A stretch of 64,000 nucleotides of DNA from Prado023 sp963788325 (GCA_963788325.1 CAWBGJ010000006.1:53599-117598); one strand, 5' to 3'; positions 40,477-49,665 are shown, counted from the stretch's first letter. Numbers and translations: made by a program. Notes: generated from the sequence alone by a model not told the origin.

Positions 40477-41336
40477 CCGCCACCCAGGTGCTGGCAGGGG
40501 TCGCTGCGTGGGTCGTGGCGGGGGGCATCGCCCTGATCATCATCGGGCTGGTGGGCACGCCCCCTGGGACCCAGCGAACGGCCACGCGGCACCGGCGCGC
40601 GGTCACGACGGACCTGCGCTGGCACGCGGTGCGCTGGCCCGTGGCCGCGCTGGTGGCCCTCGGGGTCTGGGCGATGTCGGGCTGGCCGGCCCTGGGCCTG
40701 GGAGCCGCGGCCGCGACGATCGGCCTTCCGGCCATGGCCGCGGGCGGACGCCGGGCCGAGGTCGCGATCGCGCGGGTCGAGGCCGTGGAGGAGTGGACCA
40801 GGCGGTTGGCTGACGTGCTGGCCATCGGTGTCGGCCTGGAGCAGGCGATCACCACGGCGGCGCGCAGCGCGCCCGAGCCGATCGCCGTCGAGGTCGCCAC
40901 CCTCGCTGCCCGGATCGCCGCCCGCACCCCCACCGAGACCGCGCTGCGACGCTTCGCCGACGATCTTGACGATGCCTCGGCCGACCTTGTCGTGGCGGCC
41001 CTGATCCTGGCCTCCCGACGCCGCGGGCCGGGCGTCGCCGCAGCGCTGACTGCGATCGCGGACTCCGTGGGCGAGGAGGTCGCCGCGCGCCGGCGGATCG
41101 AAGCTGACCGCGCCAAGCCGCGCACGACGGCCCGGGCGGTCACGGCGATCACCCTGGCGATCATCGGTGCCGGGACGCTGCACCGCGGCTACACCGAGCC
41201 CTACGGCACCCTGCTCGGCCAGGTCGTCCTGACCGCGACGCTCGGCTTCTTCGCGGCCGCCCTCTGGTGGATGAATGCCATGACCCTCACGACGCAGCCC
41301 GCCCGCATCCTGACGTCGTCGGGGGTCCAGTCATGA
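40473..41336 (+). CDS. tadB: TadB-like inner membrane platform protein
   Basis: The 287-residue protein has two N-terminal helices (WVVAGGIALIIIGLVG; PALGLGAAAATIGLPAMAAG), a cytoplasmic T2SF-type helical domain (VEEWTRRLADVLAIGVGLEQ, RRIEADRAKPRTTARAVTAI) and C-terminal helices (VVLTATLGFFAAALWWMNAM). It forms, with TadC, the membrane platform that contacts TadA. It overlaps tadA and tadC by ATGA. Confidence 0.88.
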   Translation: MTATQVLAGVAAWVVAGGIALIIIGLVGTPPGTQRTATRHRRAVTTDLRWHAVRWPVAALVALGVWAMSGWPALGLGAAAATIGLPAMAAGGRRAEVAIARVEAVEEWTRRLADVLAIGVGLEQAITTAARSAPEPIAVEVATLAARIAARTPTETALRRFADDLDDASADLVVAALILASRRRGPGVAAALTAIADSVGEEVAARRRIEADRAKPRTTARAVTAITLAIIGAGTLHRGYTEPYGTLLGQVVLTATLGFFAAALWWMNAMTLTTQPARILTSSGVQS

Positions 41337-42214
41337 CCGCCGTGATGCTGGCCGGCGCACTGCTGGGGCTGGGGCTCACCCTGCTCGCCGCCGGACTGGC
41401 CCGCCCAGCCCCGGACCTGGCCGCGGGGGTCGCCCGGCTGACCGGCGCCGCGCCAGCGCCCGTCCTCGAACCCGGGACCGGGGTGGGCTCGATCACCCTC
41501 GGCCGGGCGGCGGCCCGACTCGCCGAGGCCCTGCACCTGGAGCGTCACCGTGCTGACCTGGCCATCACGGGGACCACCGCCACGCGGATGGCCGTGACCA
41601 AGATCGGCTACGGCGCGGTCGGCCTGGTGTTCCCGGTGCTGATCAGCTCGATCCTGGCGATCGCCGGCCTGGCCCTGCCGGTAGTGATCCCGCTGGCCGC
41701 GTCGCTGGGCCTTGCGGTGGCCATGTCGTTCCTGCCCGAGCTGGAGTTGCGCCGGCGTGCAGGCGTGGCCCGGGTCCAGATGCGCCGCACCGTCTGCGTC
41801 TACCTGGAGTTGGTGGCCCTGGAGCGCGCCTCCGACGCGGGCGCAGTCGAGGCCCTCGAACGGGCCGCCGCCATCGGCAGCGGGCCGGGATTCGGCCACA
41901 TCCGCGACGCCCTGCTGCGCGCACGGTTGGAGGGCCGCACCCCGTGGCAGCAGCTCTCGGACCTGGCCGCCGAGCTGCGCGTGCCCGAGCTCGGCGATGT
42001 CGCCGACATCATGCGCCTGTCCGGCGAGGACGGCGCGGCCGTCCTGCCGACGCTGCGCGCCCGAGCGGCATCCCTGCGCACGTGGCTGCTCCAGTCCGAG
42101 GTCACTGCAGCCAACGAGGCCAGCGAGCGCATGTCGATCCCCGTGGCCCTGCTGGGCGTGGCCTTCATGGTCCTGCTCGGATTCCCGGCGTTCTGGCGGA
42201 TCCTCTTCGGCTGA
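41333..42214 (+). CDS. tadC: TadC-like inner membrane platform protein
   Basis: The 293-residue protein has N-terminal helices (VMLAGALLGLGLTLLAAGLA; GLVFPVLISSILAIAGLAL), a T2SF domain (MRRTVCVYLELVALERASDA, IRDALLRARLEGRTPWQQLS) and a C-terminal helix (PVALLGVAFMVLLGFPAFWR). It is the partner of TadB. The start at 41333 is fixed by the ATGA overlap. After its stop comes a 178-base gap with an octamer repeat array before the pilin gene. Confidence 0.88.
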   Translation: MTAVMLAGALLGLGLTLLAAGLARPAPDLAAGVARLTGAAPAPVLEPGTGVGSITLGRAAARLAEALHLERHRADLAITGTTATRMAVTKIGYGAVGLVFPVLISSILAIAGLALPVVIPLAASLGLAVAMSFLPELELRRRAGVARVQMRRTVCVYLELVALERASDAGAVEALERAAAIGSGPGFGHIRDALLRARLEGRTPWQQLSDLAAELRVPELGDVADIMRLSGEDGAAVLPTLRARAASLRTWLLQSEVTAANEASERMSIPVALLGVAFMVLLGFPAFWRILFG

Positions 42215-42244
42215 GCGCGCACGACCCCACCGCTGCCCCACCGC

Positions 42245-42348
42245 ACGACCGCACGACCGCACGACCGCTCCACCGCACGACCGCACGACCGCTCCACCGC
42301 ACGACCGCACGACCGCTCCACCGCACGACCGCCCGACCGCCCGACCCA
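42245..42348 (+). repeat. Octamer tandem repeat array between tadC and the pilin gene
   Basis: About thirteen 8-bp units run head to tail, mostly ACGACCGC with TCCACCGC or CCGACCGC variants. Two ACGACCGC plus one TCCACCGC make a 24-bp higher-order unit repeated three times (42253-42324). The array lies in the mRNA between the stop of tadC and the RBS of the pilin gene. Copy number could change by slippage. Confidence 0.8.
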
Positions 42349-42392
42349 CATGTCCCAGCGCACGACGCACACGCATCACGAGGAGAACAACG

Positions 42393-42596
42393 ATGGACGC
42401 ACTGCTGAACACGACCTTGACCGTCCTGTCGGCAAAGGCCGGCCGGGTCCGCACCGGCTGGACGGACCGGGGGTCCGAGAGTGGGGCCAGCACCCTGGAA
42501 CTGGTCATCCTGATCCTGGGCCTGATCACGGTGGCCACGCTGCTGGTGGCCACGCTGACCGTCGCCGTGAAGTCCCGGACCGATCAGATCAACTGA
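42393..42596 (+). CDS. Flp-type pilin, class III signal peptide
   Basis: The 67-residue protein carries a basic leader, a prepilin-peptidase-like site after Gly31 (G|ASTLE with Glu at +5) and a single hydrophobic helix (LVILILGLITVATLLVATLT). The layout fits the major Flp pilin of the Tad pilus, although the usual Glu-Tyr is Glu-Leu here. CGAGGAG lies at good spacing before ATG 42393. The stop shares one base with the next start (TGATG). It is preceded by the octamer array, which may set a pilin-specific mRNA boundary. Confidence 0.75.
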   Translation: MDALLNTTLTVLSAKAGRVRTGWTDRGSESGASTLELVILILGLITVATLLVATLTVAVKSRTDQIN

Positions 42597-42973
42597 TGCG
42601 CCAGCCCGAGCGCGGGTCAGTCACCCTCGAGGTGGCGATCCTGGCGCCGGTCCTGCTGCTGGTGATCTTCACGATCATCGAGGTGGGGCTGTGGTCCTAC
42701 GCGCGCAGCCTCGCCCTCGGCGCGGCCCAGGAGGGTGTGTCGGCCGGCACAGCGTTCCGAGCACCCGCGCAGGCGGGCCGGGCGCGCGCGCAGGAGTTCC
42801 TCGACGCGACCGCGGGCGACTCCCTGCGCGCACCGATCGTCACCGCCACCCTCAACGCCACTTCGCTGCGCGTCGAGGTGACTGGTCGCGCCCTGAGCGT
42901 CCTACCCGGCATGCCTGGCCTGCCGGTGCGGCAGCGCGCCGAGGGCCCCATCGAGAGGGTCAGCGCACCATGA
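42596..42973 (+). CDS. tadE: TadE-like minor pseudopilin 1
   Basis: The 125-residue protein has a very short leader (MRQPERG) and the prepilin-like site G|SVTLE with Glu at +5, followed by a hydrophobic helix (VAILAPVLLLVIFTIIEVGL). The rest is a small extracytoplasmic domain. This is the TadE family pattern, acting as a minor pilin or assembly factor. It overlaps the next gene by ATGA. Confidence 0.8.
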   Translation: MRQPERGSVTLEVAILAPVLLLVIFTIIEVGLWSYARSLALGAAQEGVSAGTAFRAPAQAGRARAQEFLDATAGDSLRAPIVTATLNATSLRVEVTGRALSVLPGMPGLPVRQRAEGPIERVSAP

Positions 42974-43404
42974 GCCCCACCACCTGGGGCTCCGCCCGCG
43001 GCTCAGCGACCCTCGAACTGGCGATCCTCGCCCCTGTCCTGCTGGTGCTGTTGGGCCTGGTGATCGTCGCCGGTCGGATCACCGCAGCGGGCAGTGCGGT
43101 CGAGCAGGCCGCGGCCTCGGCCGCGCGCGCAGCCTCCCTGGCGCGCGATGCGCGGGCGGCTCAGGTCGGCGCGCACCGGGCCGCCCACGAGTCCCTGGTC
43201 CGGCAGGGGATCACCTGCGAGCCGTTGACCAGCCACCTGGACAGCGCAGGGTTCGCTGTGGCCCTTGGGTCGCCGGCCAGTGTGACCGCGACCGTGCGAT
43301 GCACCGTCCCGTTGGCGGGACTGGCGGTTCCCGGGATGCCGGGGACCCGCACCCTGTCAGCGCAGATGACCAGCCCCCTGGACACCTACCGGGGGCGGTC
43401 ATGA
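42970..43404 (+). CDS. TadE-like minor pseudopilin 2
   Basis: The 144-residue protein repeats the TadE plan: short leader, site G|SATLE with Glu at +5, and the helix LAILAPVLLVLLGLVIVAGR. The Ala-rich segment (AVEQAAASAARAASLARDAR) and two cysteines (CEPLT, CTVPL) in the extracytoplasmic domain could form a disulphide. It is joined by ATGA overlaps to genes on both sides. Confidence 0.78.
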   Translation: MSPTTWGSARGSATLELAILAPVLLVLLGLVIVAGRITAAGSAVEQAAASAARAASLARDARAAQVGAHRAAHESLVRQGITCEPLTSHLDSAGFAVALGSPASVTATVRCTVPLAGLAVPGMPGTRTLSAQMTSPLDTYRGRS

Positions 43405-43841
43405 ACCGCTCGGCACCCACACAGCCCGCTGGGGACGACCGCGGCGCGGTCACCCTGTTCGTGGCGATCGCGGTGCTCGGACTGCTCACGCTGGCCGGGC
43501 TCGTCGTGGACGGCGGGGCGAAGGTGCGCGCTGTGCAGCGGGCCGACCGACTCGCTGCCCAGGCTGCGCGAGCCGCGGCCCAGGCCGTGGACGTGCGCGC
43601 GGTGCGCGCCGGGGAGGTCGCGGTCGACCGGCGCGCTGCCCTGGCCGCAGCCGATGCCTACCTGAAGGCAGCCGGATCCCAGGGCTCGGCGCGCGTCGTC
43701 GAGGGCGGCAAGGGCCTCAGCGTGACCACCACGGCCTCTGTGCCCACGGTCTTCCTCGGCCTGATCGGCATGCCGTCGTTCACGGTCCGGGGCAGCGCCG
43801 AGGTGGCGCTCATCGACTCGGCGACAGGAGAAGGACGATGA
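43401..43841 (+). CDS. TadG/TadE-like membrane protein 3
   Basis: The 146-residue protein has the leader DDRG then AVTLF, where Phe replaces the +5 Glu, so processing by the peptidase is less sure. The helix FVAIAVLGLLTLAGLVVDGG and the following VQRADRLAAQAARAAAQAV match the putative Flp pilus-assembly TadG-like N-terminal region. It overlaps the LysM-BTAD gene by ATGA. Confidence 0.72.
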   Translation: MNRSAPTQPAGDDRGAVTLFVAIAVLGLLTLAGLVVDGGAKVRAVQRADRLAAQAARAAAQAVDVRAVRAGEVAVDRRAALAAADAYLKAAGSQGSARVVEGGKGLSVTTTASVPTVFLGLIGMPSFTVRGSAEVALIDSATGEGR

Positions 43842-46800
43842 CCACTGACTTCGATCGGACCGAGTCGGCCACCGTGCGCGCAGTGCGTGCCCTGACGGCG
43901 TTGGCTGTCCTGGGCCTGCTCGTGGCAGGTGTGCCGCTGCTGCTGACCCGACTCGGCGCGGCCCTGCCGATCGATGTCGGCGCGCTGGCCCCGAGCGCCT
44001 GGGTGCGGGCAGACGATGGCCGTGCCCTGCTGGTGCTCCTGCTGATGCTGGCGTGGGTTGCCTGGGCGGTGCTGGTGGCCAGCGTGGCCCTCGAGGTGAC
44101 GGCCGTGGTCCGGCGCGTGCCGACCCCGAGCCTGCCTGGGCTCGCGGGGCCGCAGCGCTGGGTGGCGGGCCTGGTGGCCGTGGTGCTGCTCGCCGCAACC
44201 TCGAGCACGGGGGTGGGCGCCCCTGCCGCCGCGATCGGGCCGTCCACGCAGGTGCCGGGGCTGGCCAGCGCCATGGTCGCGCCGGTCGTGACCGCGGGAT
44301 TCGTCAACCCCGGTGGGCAGCCCCCGGCGGGGCCAGCGGCGACGGCAGCACACGGCGACCTCGGCCAGGACACGGTGCGAGCGGCGCAGGCGACGAAGGC
44401 AGCGGCCCCCGGTCCGAGCGTGACCACGGTCCGCCACGACACCCTCTGGCTGCTGGCCGAGCAGCATCTGGGGTCGGGGGAGCGGTTCGTCGAGATCCTG
44501 GCCCTCAACCGGGCAGTCGCCCAGCCCGACGGTCGTGCGCTGGGCGAGGACGGTCGGCTGTACCCGGGCTGGACCCTGACCCTGCCCGCGGACGCGACCA
44601 GCGATGCGCCACGTCCCGAGCGTCACCGGGTCATCCGCGGCGACACGCTGTGGCAGATCGCCGACGACGAGTTGGGTGATCCGCTGCGCTACCAGCAGAT
44701 CGTCGAACTCAACGAGGGCGACCTTCAGCCTGATGGGCGCACGCTCTCGGAAGCCGACCTGATCCTGCCCGGTTGGGTCCTGGAGCTTCCGGGAGAAGGG
44801 ACGGCGGCGAGCGGATCCGCAGGAGAGCCGGCGGCGGCCATGGGCCCAGGCGCTGAGCCGAGCCCGGATGCGCCGAGCCCGGATGCGTCGAGCCCGGCCG
44901 AGTCGAGCCCGGCCGAGTCGAGTCCGGATGACGACCACGCGTCCGTCGCGGCGGAGGTCGGACCCATCGATCGGGCGGGGCGCCTCGATCGTTCCGAGCA
45001 GCTGACTGCCGGGCCTTCCGTGGGTAGCAGCGACGATGCGGACCTGACTCCCGCGCCGCCGGCGAGCCCTGCCCGCGAGCCGTCGGACCCGGAGACACCT
45101 GCGCCGCACGCGCCGATGCCACAGCTGGAACGGGCCGTGGTCGGGGCTGCGCCGGCGCCGGGGAGTCCGACCAGTCCCGCGGCCACGACCCCCTCGCTCC
45201 AGTTGTCGGCGGCGCCCGCCGAGCCGCAGCCGCAGCCGCAGCCGCAGTCGCAGTCGCAGTCGCTCGAGCCCGCCACAGCCTCCTTGGCACTGCCCGCCGG
45301 GGGTGCGCTGGGAGCGCTGGTGCTGCTCGGGTTCGGTGCCGAGCTGGTCCGTCGGCGCCGGCAGTTCCAGCGTGGGCGCAGGCCGGGCGAGCAGCTGCCG
45401 CGGCCCTCCACCGGCGCGCTGGCTGCCGAGCAGGTCGCCCGTGCTGCGGCCCACGAGCCGGGGCCAGCCCTGCTGACCCGGGCGCTCGCGCATCTGGCGG
45501 CTGAGTCGGTCCGGACCGGTATCGCCGTGCCCGATGTGCGGTTGGTGCGCAGCACGCCCGAATCTGTGACCCTTGATCTGGCCTCCTCCGCGGGGGAGGT
45601 CCTTGTCCCGTTCAGGTCGCAGGACCCGAGCCGATGGGTCCTCGATCCCGCCTTGCTGCCCTGCGGGTTGCCCGACGAGGAGCTGGATCTGCCTGCGGCC
45701 TTCCCGGGCCTGATCACGCTGGGCTTCAGCGGGGACCAGACCGTGCTGCTCAACCTCGAATCCGCGGGGACGCTGGCGGTCACTGGCCCCGAGGCCCTCG
45801 TCGGGGACGTGCTGCGCGCGGTGGCCGCCGACCTGGGGTTGGGCCCGGCCGGCCGCAGCACCGAGCGCATCCTGTGCCTGGCCGACGCCCGGATCGCCGA
45901 CGGGTTGGAACCCGGGGCCCTGGAGGTCGACCCGGACCCGATCCGGGTGGCGGCGGCGGTGCGAACCACCTTGGAGCGCGCCGGCCACCAGCCGGGGCGT
46001 GACCCGCTGCTCGTCGTCCTGGCCGACCGCGGGCTGGGCGTGCACGTGCCCCCGCATGCGGGATGCGCGCTCATCACCACGGAGCCCACCGGCGGTGCCG
46101 GTGCCACCTTGTCCGTGCTGGAGGCGGGGCACGTCCTGCTCCTGCCCGAACGGGAGGCCCTGGCCGCGCAGTCGGCGTCGGCCACCTCGACCGACGACCT
46201 CGTCGAAGCCCTGCAGTGCACGGACCTCCCCGAGGTAGCGTCCGGTGACCCGACCGACCCGACCGACCCGACCGATCCGACCGATCCGACCGATCCGACC
46301 GATCCGGCCGTTCCAGCCCCTCCGGTCGTTCGAACCGTTCCTACCGACACGGTCGCACCGGGACGCCTCGAGGCCCCAGCCGAGCGCCGAGCTCCCAAGG
46401 TGATCGACCTGCGCGGCCGTGGCGCTGCACCCGAGGACACCGGGCTCGAGGACGAGGTCCCGTCGACCGGGTCGCCCGCGACTGTGGCGCCCCGGATCCT
46501 GCTGCTCGGCGAGATCAGGGTCGAGAACGCCCACGGTCGGGCGGAGTCGACCCGGCTCGGTCGTTTGGCCGAGGCGGCCGCCTTCGTCTGCCTGAACCCG
46601 GACTCCCGGTCCAGTGAGTTCCAGAGCGCGCTCTGGCCGGGGCGCAGGTCCAACCCGCAGACCGGCCGCCAGATGGTCTCGCGGGCGCGCACCTGGCTGG
46701 GCCGCACGGCCGAGGGCGAGCCCTACCTGATGCCGTTCACGCAGACCGACAACCGCCTGCGGCTGCGCCCCGAGGTCACCTCCGACTGGGCTGACTTCCA

Positions 46801-47092
46801 GCGGTTGGCCGCCCTGGGCCTGGCCGACCCGGGCGACACAGCCCAGCTGAGTACGGCCCTCGGGCTGGTCCGGGGCCGGCCGTTCGGAGCCGTGGCCAGC
46901 CGTGAGCTGCCGTGGGCCGACCTGCACATCAACGAGATGATCAGCCTGATCACCGACGTGGCGCACGCCCTGGCCACACGTCTGGAGCAGGCCGGGGACT
47001 CCTCGGCCGCCTGCCGCGCAGCGCTGCAGGGGCTGGCGACCGAGTCCGAGGCGCAGGTCCTCGAGGAGATCGTGGCCCGGACCGGACGCTAG
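43838..47092 (+). CDS. Large membrane protein with LysM repeats and C-terminal BTAD domain
   Basis: The 1084-residue protein has two N-terminal membrane segments (ALTALAVLGLLVAGVPLLLT; ALLVLLLMLAWVAWAVLVAS) and a third near residue 110. Two LysM units follow at about 195-250 and 265-315 (HRVIRGDTLWQIADDELGDP is clear). A Ser/Pro/Asp-rich linker with SSPAE repeats precedes another membrane helix near residue 480 (GGALGALVLLGFGAEL). The intracellular half includes a seven-fold DPT repeat (803-825) and ends in a BTAD-type domain (about 886-1084). LysM suggests peptidoglycan contact outside; BTAD suggests a helical regulatory or scaffold domain inside. It is last in the Tad operon, joined by ATGA. 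Confidence 0.8.
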   Translation: MTTDFDRTESATVRAVRALTALAVLGLLVAGVPLLLTRLGAALPIDVGALAPSAWVRADDGRALLVLLLMLAWVAWAVLVASVALEVTAVVRRVPTPSLPGLAGPQRWVAGLVAVVLLAATSSTGVGAPAAAIGPSTQVPGLASAMVAPVVTAGFVNPGGQPPAGPAATAAHGDLGQDTVRAAQATKAAAPGPSVTTVRHDTLWLLAEQHLGSGERFVEILALNRAVAQPDGRALGEDGRLYPGWTLTLPADATSDAPRPERHRVIRGDTLWQIADDELGDPLRYQQIVELNEGDLQPDGRTLSEADLILPGWVLELPGEGTAASGSAGEPAAAMGPGAEPSPDAPSPDASSPAESSPAESSPDDDHASVAAEVGPIDRAGRLDRSEQLTAGPSVGSSDDADLTPAPPASPAREPSDPETPAPHAPMPQLERAVVGAAPAPGSPTSPAATTPSLQLSAAPAEPQPQPQPQSQSQSLEPATASLALPAGGALGALVLLGFGAELVRRRRQFQRGRRPGEQLPRPSTGALAAEQVARAAAHEPGPALLTRALAHLAAESVRTGIAVPDVRLVRSTPESVTLDLASSAGEVLVPFRSQDPSRWVLDPALLPCGLPDEELDLPAAFPGLITLGFSGDQTVLLNLESAGTLAVTGPEALVGDVLRAVAADLGLGPAGRSTERILCLADARIADGLEPGALEVDPDPIRVAAAVRTTLERAGHQPGRDPLLVVLADRGLGVHVPPHAGCALITTEPTGGAGATLSVLEAGHVLLLPEREALAAQSASATSTDDLVEALQCTDLPEVASGDPTDPTDPTDPTDPTDPTDPAVPAPPVVRTVPTDTVAPGRLEAPAERRAPKVIDLRGRGAAPEDTGLEDEVPSTGSPATVAPRILLLGEIRVENAHGRAESTRLGRLAEAAAFVCLNPDSRSSEFQSALWPGRRSNPQTGRQMVSRARTWLGRTAEGEPYLMPFTQTDNRLRLRPEVTSDWADFQRLAALGLADPGDTAQLSTALGLVRGRPFGAVASRELPWADLHINEMISLITDVAHALATRLEQAGDSSAACRAALQGLATESEAQVLEEIVARTGR

Positions 47093-47127
47093 GGAAGCAG
47101 TGCGCGCATGCGGGCGCCAGCAGTCGA

Positions 47128-48063
47128 TCAGCCGGCGCCCGCATGCACGGCGATGGCCGTCCACAGGTAGGCCGCGTACGTGGCCAGCAGGAGGACCCCG
47201 CGCCGGGCGGGCAGGCGCCCGGACTTGCCGGGGAACAGCATGAGGATCGTCAGGATCCCGAAGACGATGGCCACGGTGGACTCGGTCCGCGGCACCGTGA
47301 TCGGGTGGATGGCGGCCGCGACGCCGATGATGAGCAGGCCGTTGAAGATGTTGCTGCCGAGCACCGTCCCTACGCTGACGTCATCGTGACCGCGGATCCG
47401 AGCGGCCACCACCGTGGCCAGTTCGGGCGCTGAGGTGGCCACCGCCACCAGGACCGCCCCGACGGTGAACGTGTCCCACCCGAGGATCCGGCCGAAGTCA
47501 GCCGCTGCCCACACGATGAGCCGTCCGGCCAGGATCAGCAGGGCCAGGCCGAGCAGGCCATCGCGCAGCACCTGTCCGATGCTGCGCGCCTCGGGGTCCG
47601 CGGCCACGGCACTGCGTTCCCGGGAGGCCTGCACCACCGCCCACGTCAGCCAGCTGACGAACACCAGCAGAAGGAGCACCGAATCGGCGCGGCTGATCTC
47701 CCCGTCACGACCGAGGCCGAACAGCACCACGGGCGCCCCGAGCGCCACGGGCACGTCGCGGCGCATGTCCTCGCGCCGGGCGGTCAACCCGCCGAACAGG
47801 ATCGCGATGGCCAGCACGAAGCCCACGTTGGCCACGTTGCTGCCCAGCACGTCGCCCAGGGCGATCTCCGGGCTGCCGGCCGTCGCCGAGTTGATTGCAA
47901 CGGACAGCTCAGGGCTGGACGTGGCGAAGGCCGCCACGGTCGCGGCGATGATCCCGGGGGCGATCCGCGCCCGGGTGGCCCCACCCACCGTCCCTCGGAC
48001 GAAGAACTCCCCACCCAGGGCCGCGGCGAGCACGCCGGGGATCAGGTACAGGGCATCGGGCAC
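47128..48063 (-). CDS. CaCA-family sodium/calcium exchanger-like protein
   Basis: The 311-residue membrane protein has about ten helices and two inverted alpha repeats: AAFATSSPELSVAINSATAG with GDVLGSNVANVGFVLAI, and VAVATSAPELATVVAARIRG with GTVLGSNIFNGLLIIGV. The acidic residue after SP/AP and the GSN motifs are the ion-binding signatures of the CaCA family, exchanging Ca2+ for Na+ or H+. GTG 48063 is chosen to begin the first helix; no good RBS is visible and starts further upstream remain possible. It is divergent from the amidase gene. Confidence 0.85.
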   Translation of the reverse strand: MPDALYLIPGVLAAALGGEFFVRGTVGGATRARIAPGIIAATVAAFATSSPELSVAINSATAGSPEIALGDVLGSNVANVGFVLAIAILFGGLTARREDMRRDVPVALGAPVVLFGLGRDGEISRADSVLLLLVFVSWLTWAVVQASRERSAVAADPEARSIGQVLRDGLLGLALLILAGRLIVWAAADFGRILGWDTFTVGAVLVAVATSAPELATVVAARIRGHDDVSVGTVLGSNIFNGLLIIGVAAAIHPITVPRTESTVAIVFGILTILMLFPGKSGRLPARRGVLLLATYAAYLWTAIAVHAGAG

Positions 48064-48162
48064 GTACCCATTGTGGTGGGTGGCTCCCGCCGGGCCGCGG
48101 CCGGTGACCGACAGGAGGTCACGAGCAGGCATCCGAGCGCCCGCCGCGAGCATGATGGCGGG

Positions 48163-49665
48163 ATGCGCCATGACGAGTACGCCGCCCACGATGCCCTCGA
48201 CCTGGCCGAGCTGGTCGCCACCGAGCAGGTCAGCCCGACCGAGCTGGTGGAGGCCGCGATCGCTCGGATCGAGGTGGTCAATCCCACGCTCAACGCGGTG
48301 GTCCACCGGATGGACGAGGCTGCCCGGGCGGCAGCGGGCAGCGACCTGCCCGACGGGCCGATGCGTGGGGTGCCCTTCCTTGTCAAGGACATGGACGGGT
48401 TCCTGGCCGACGAGCCGTGCACCTTCTCCAGCCGCGCCCTGGCCGACTACGTGCCCAACCACGACTCGGAGCTGTTCGCCCGCTACCGGGACGCCGGCGT
48501 GGTGTTCCTGGGTAAGACCAACTGCCCCGAGTTCGGGATCTTCGGCGTGACCGAGTCCGAGCTGCGCGGCCCGGCGCGCAACCCGTGGCACCCGGATCAC
48601 ACTCCCGGTGGGTCCAGCGGCGGGTCAGCGGCCGCAGTGGCCGCGGGGATCGTCCCGGTCGCCCATGCCGGCGACGGGGGCGGCAGCATCCGGATCCCCG
48701 CGTCGGCGTGTGGGCTCTTCGGACTCAAGCCCTCGCGCGGGCGCACCCCGCTGGGCCCCGACGAGGGGGAGTCGTGGAACGGCCTGGTCGCCCGGCACGT
48801 CGTCAGCCGCACCGTGCGCGACAGCGCCGCCTTCCTCGACGCGACCCAGGGAGCGGACACCGGGGCACCGTATGCGGCACCTGCCAACGGCGCGTTCCTG
48901 GCCGCCGTGGGCCGCGATCCTGGCCGGCTGCGGATCGGGTTCTCCACCGCCTCGATGCTCGGTGCCACGACGGACCCGGAGTGCGCCGCGGCCGTCGAGC
49001 GCAGCGCAGATCTCCTGGCCGACCTCGGCCACGAGGTGATCGAGCTCGACCTGCCGATCGACCGCGAGGGCCTGGCGCACGCCTACCTGACGATCGTGGC
49101 TGCCTACGTGGGGATGGAGGTCGCCGACACCGAGCGGATGACGGGCCGGGCGCCGCGCGCCGAGGACTTCGAGGGCCCCACCTGGTTCCTGAGCCAGGTC
49201 AGCCAGGTGCTGTCCGCGCGCGACCTCGAGGTGGCCCTGGCGCTGATCGCGCAGACCACCCGGCGGTTGGGCTCACTGTTCGTCGACCAGGTCGACGTCC
49301 ACGTGTCGGCCACCATGCCGCACCCACCGGTGCGGGTCGGCGAGCTCGCGCCCACCTCCGTGGAGAAGGTCGCACTGCGGGCCCTGCGCACGCTGCCGGT
49401 CAACGTCGGACCCGCCCTGCGCGCGGTGCTGGCCCAGCTGGCCGCGCACTCCCTGGAGAAGGCCGCCAACACGCAGGTGTGGAACATGACCGGCCAGCCG
49501 GCGATGAGCGTCCCGCTGCACTGGACCGCCACCGGCCTGCCCGTGGGCGTGCAGTTCGCCGGTGCGTTCGGCGCCGAGGAGCATCTGTTCGCCCTCGCCG
49601 GTCAGCTCGAGGCCGCCCAGCCGTGGCTGCCCCGGCTCATGGGCCCGATGACCGCCGACCTGTAG
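48163..49665 (+). CDS. Amidase signature family hydrolase
   Basis: The 500-residue enzyme has the amidase signature core (TPGGSSGGSAAAVAAGIVPV, residues 148-167). The catalytic triad is visible: Lys75 (VPFLVKDMDG), the cis-Ser at 151/152 and the nucleophile Ser175 (DGGGSIRIPAS). No signal peptide is present. Substrates in the family range from simple amides to 6-aminohexanoate cyclic dimer and glutaminyl-tRNA; the absence of gatB/gatC nearby argues against GatA. A general amidase is the safest name. The start has little RBS support. Confidence 0.88.
   Translation: MRHDEYAAHDALDLAELVATEQVSPTELVEAAIARIEVVNPTLNAVVHRMDEAARAAAGSDLPDGPMRGVPFLVKDMDGFLADEPCTFSSRALADYVPNHDSELFARYRDAGVVFLGKTNCPEFGIFGVTESELRGPARNPWHPDHTPGGSSGGSAAAVAAGIVPVAHAGDGGGSIRIPASACGLFGLKPSRGRTPLGPDEGESWNGLVARHVVSRTVRDSAAFLDATQGADTGAPYAAPANGAFLAAVGRDPGRLRIGFSTASMLGATTDPECAAAVERSADLLADLGHEVIELDLPIDREGLAHAYLTIVAAYVGMEVADTERMTGRAPRAEDFEGPTWFLSQVSQVLSARDLEVALALIAQTTRRLGSLFVDQVDVHVSATMPHPPVRVGELAPTSVEKVALRALRTLPVNVGPALRAVLAQLAAHSLEKAANTQVWNMTGQPAMSVPLHWTATGLPVGVQFAGAFGAEEHLFALAGQLEAAQPWLPRLMGPMTADL

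Noticed and set aside
42245..42348. CRISPR array
   Set aside because: Units are 8 bp, directly adjacent and without unique spacers; no cas genes are seen.
43658..47164. 1168-codon open frame on the minus strand
   Set aside because: It is antisense to the LysM-BTAD gene, whose domains are clear. The translated product is compositionally biased and matches nothing.
48163..49665. GatA subunit of tRNA amidotransferase
   Set aside because: No gatB or gatC gene is adjacent and the sequence outside the amidase core does not resemble GatA.
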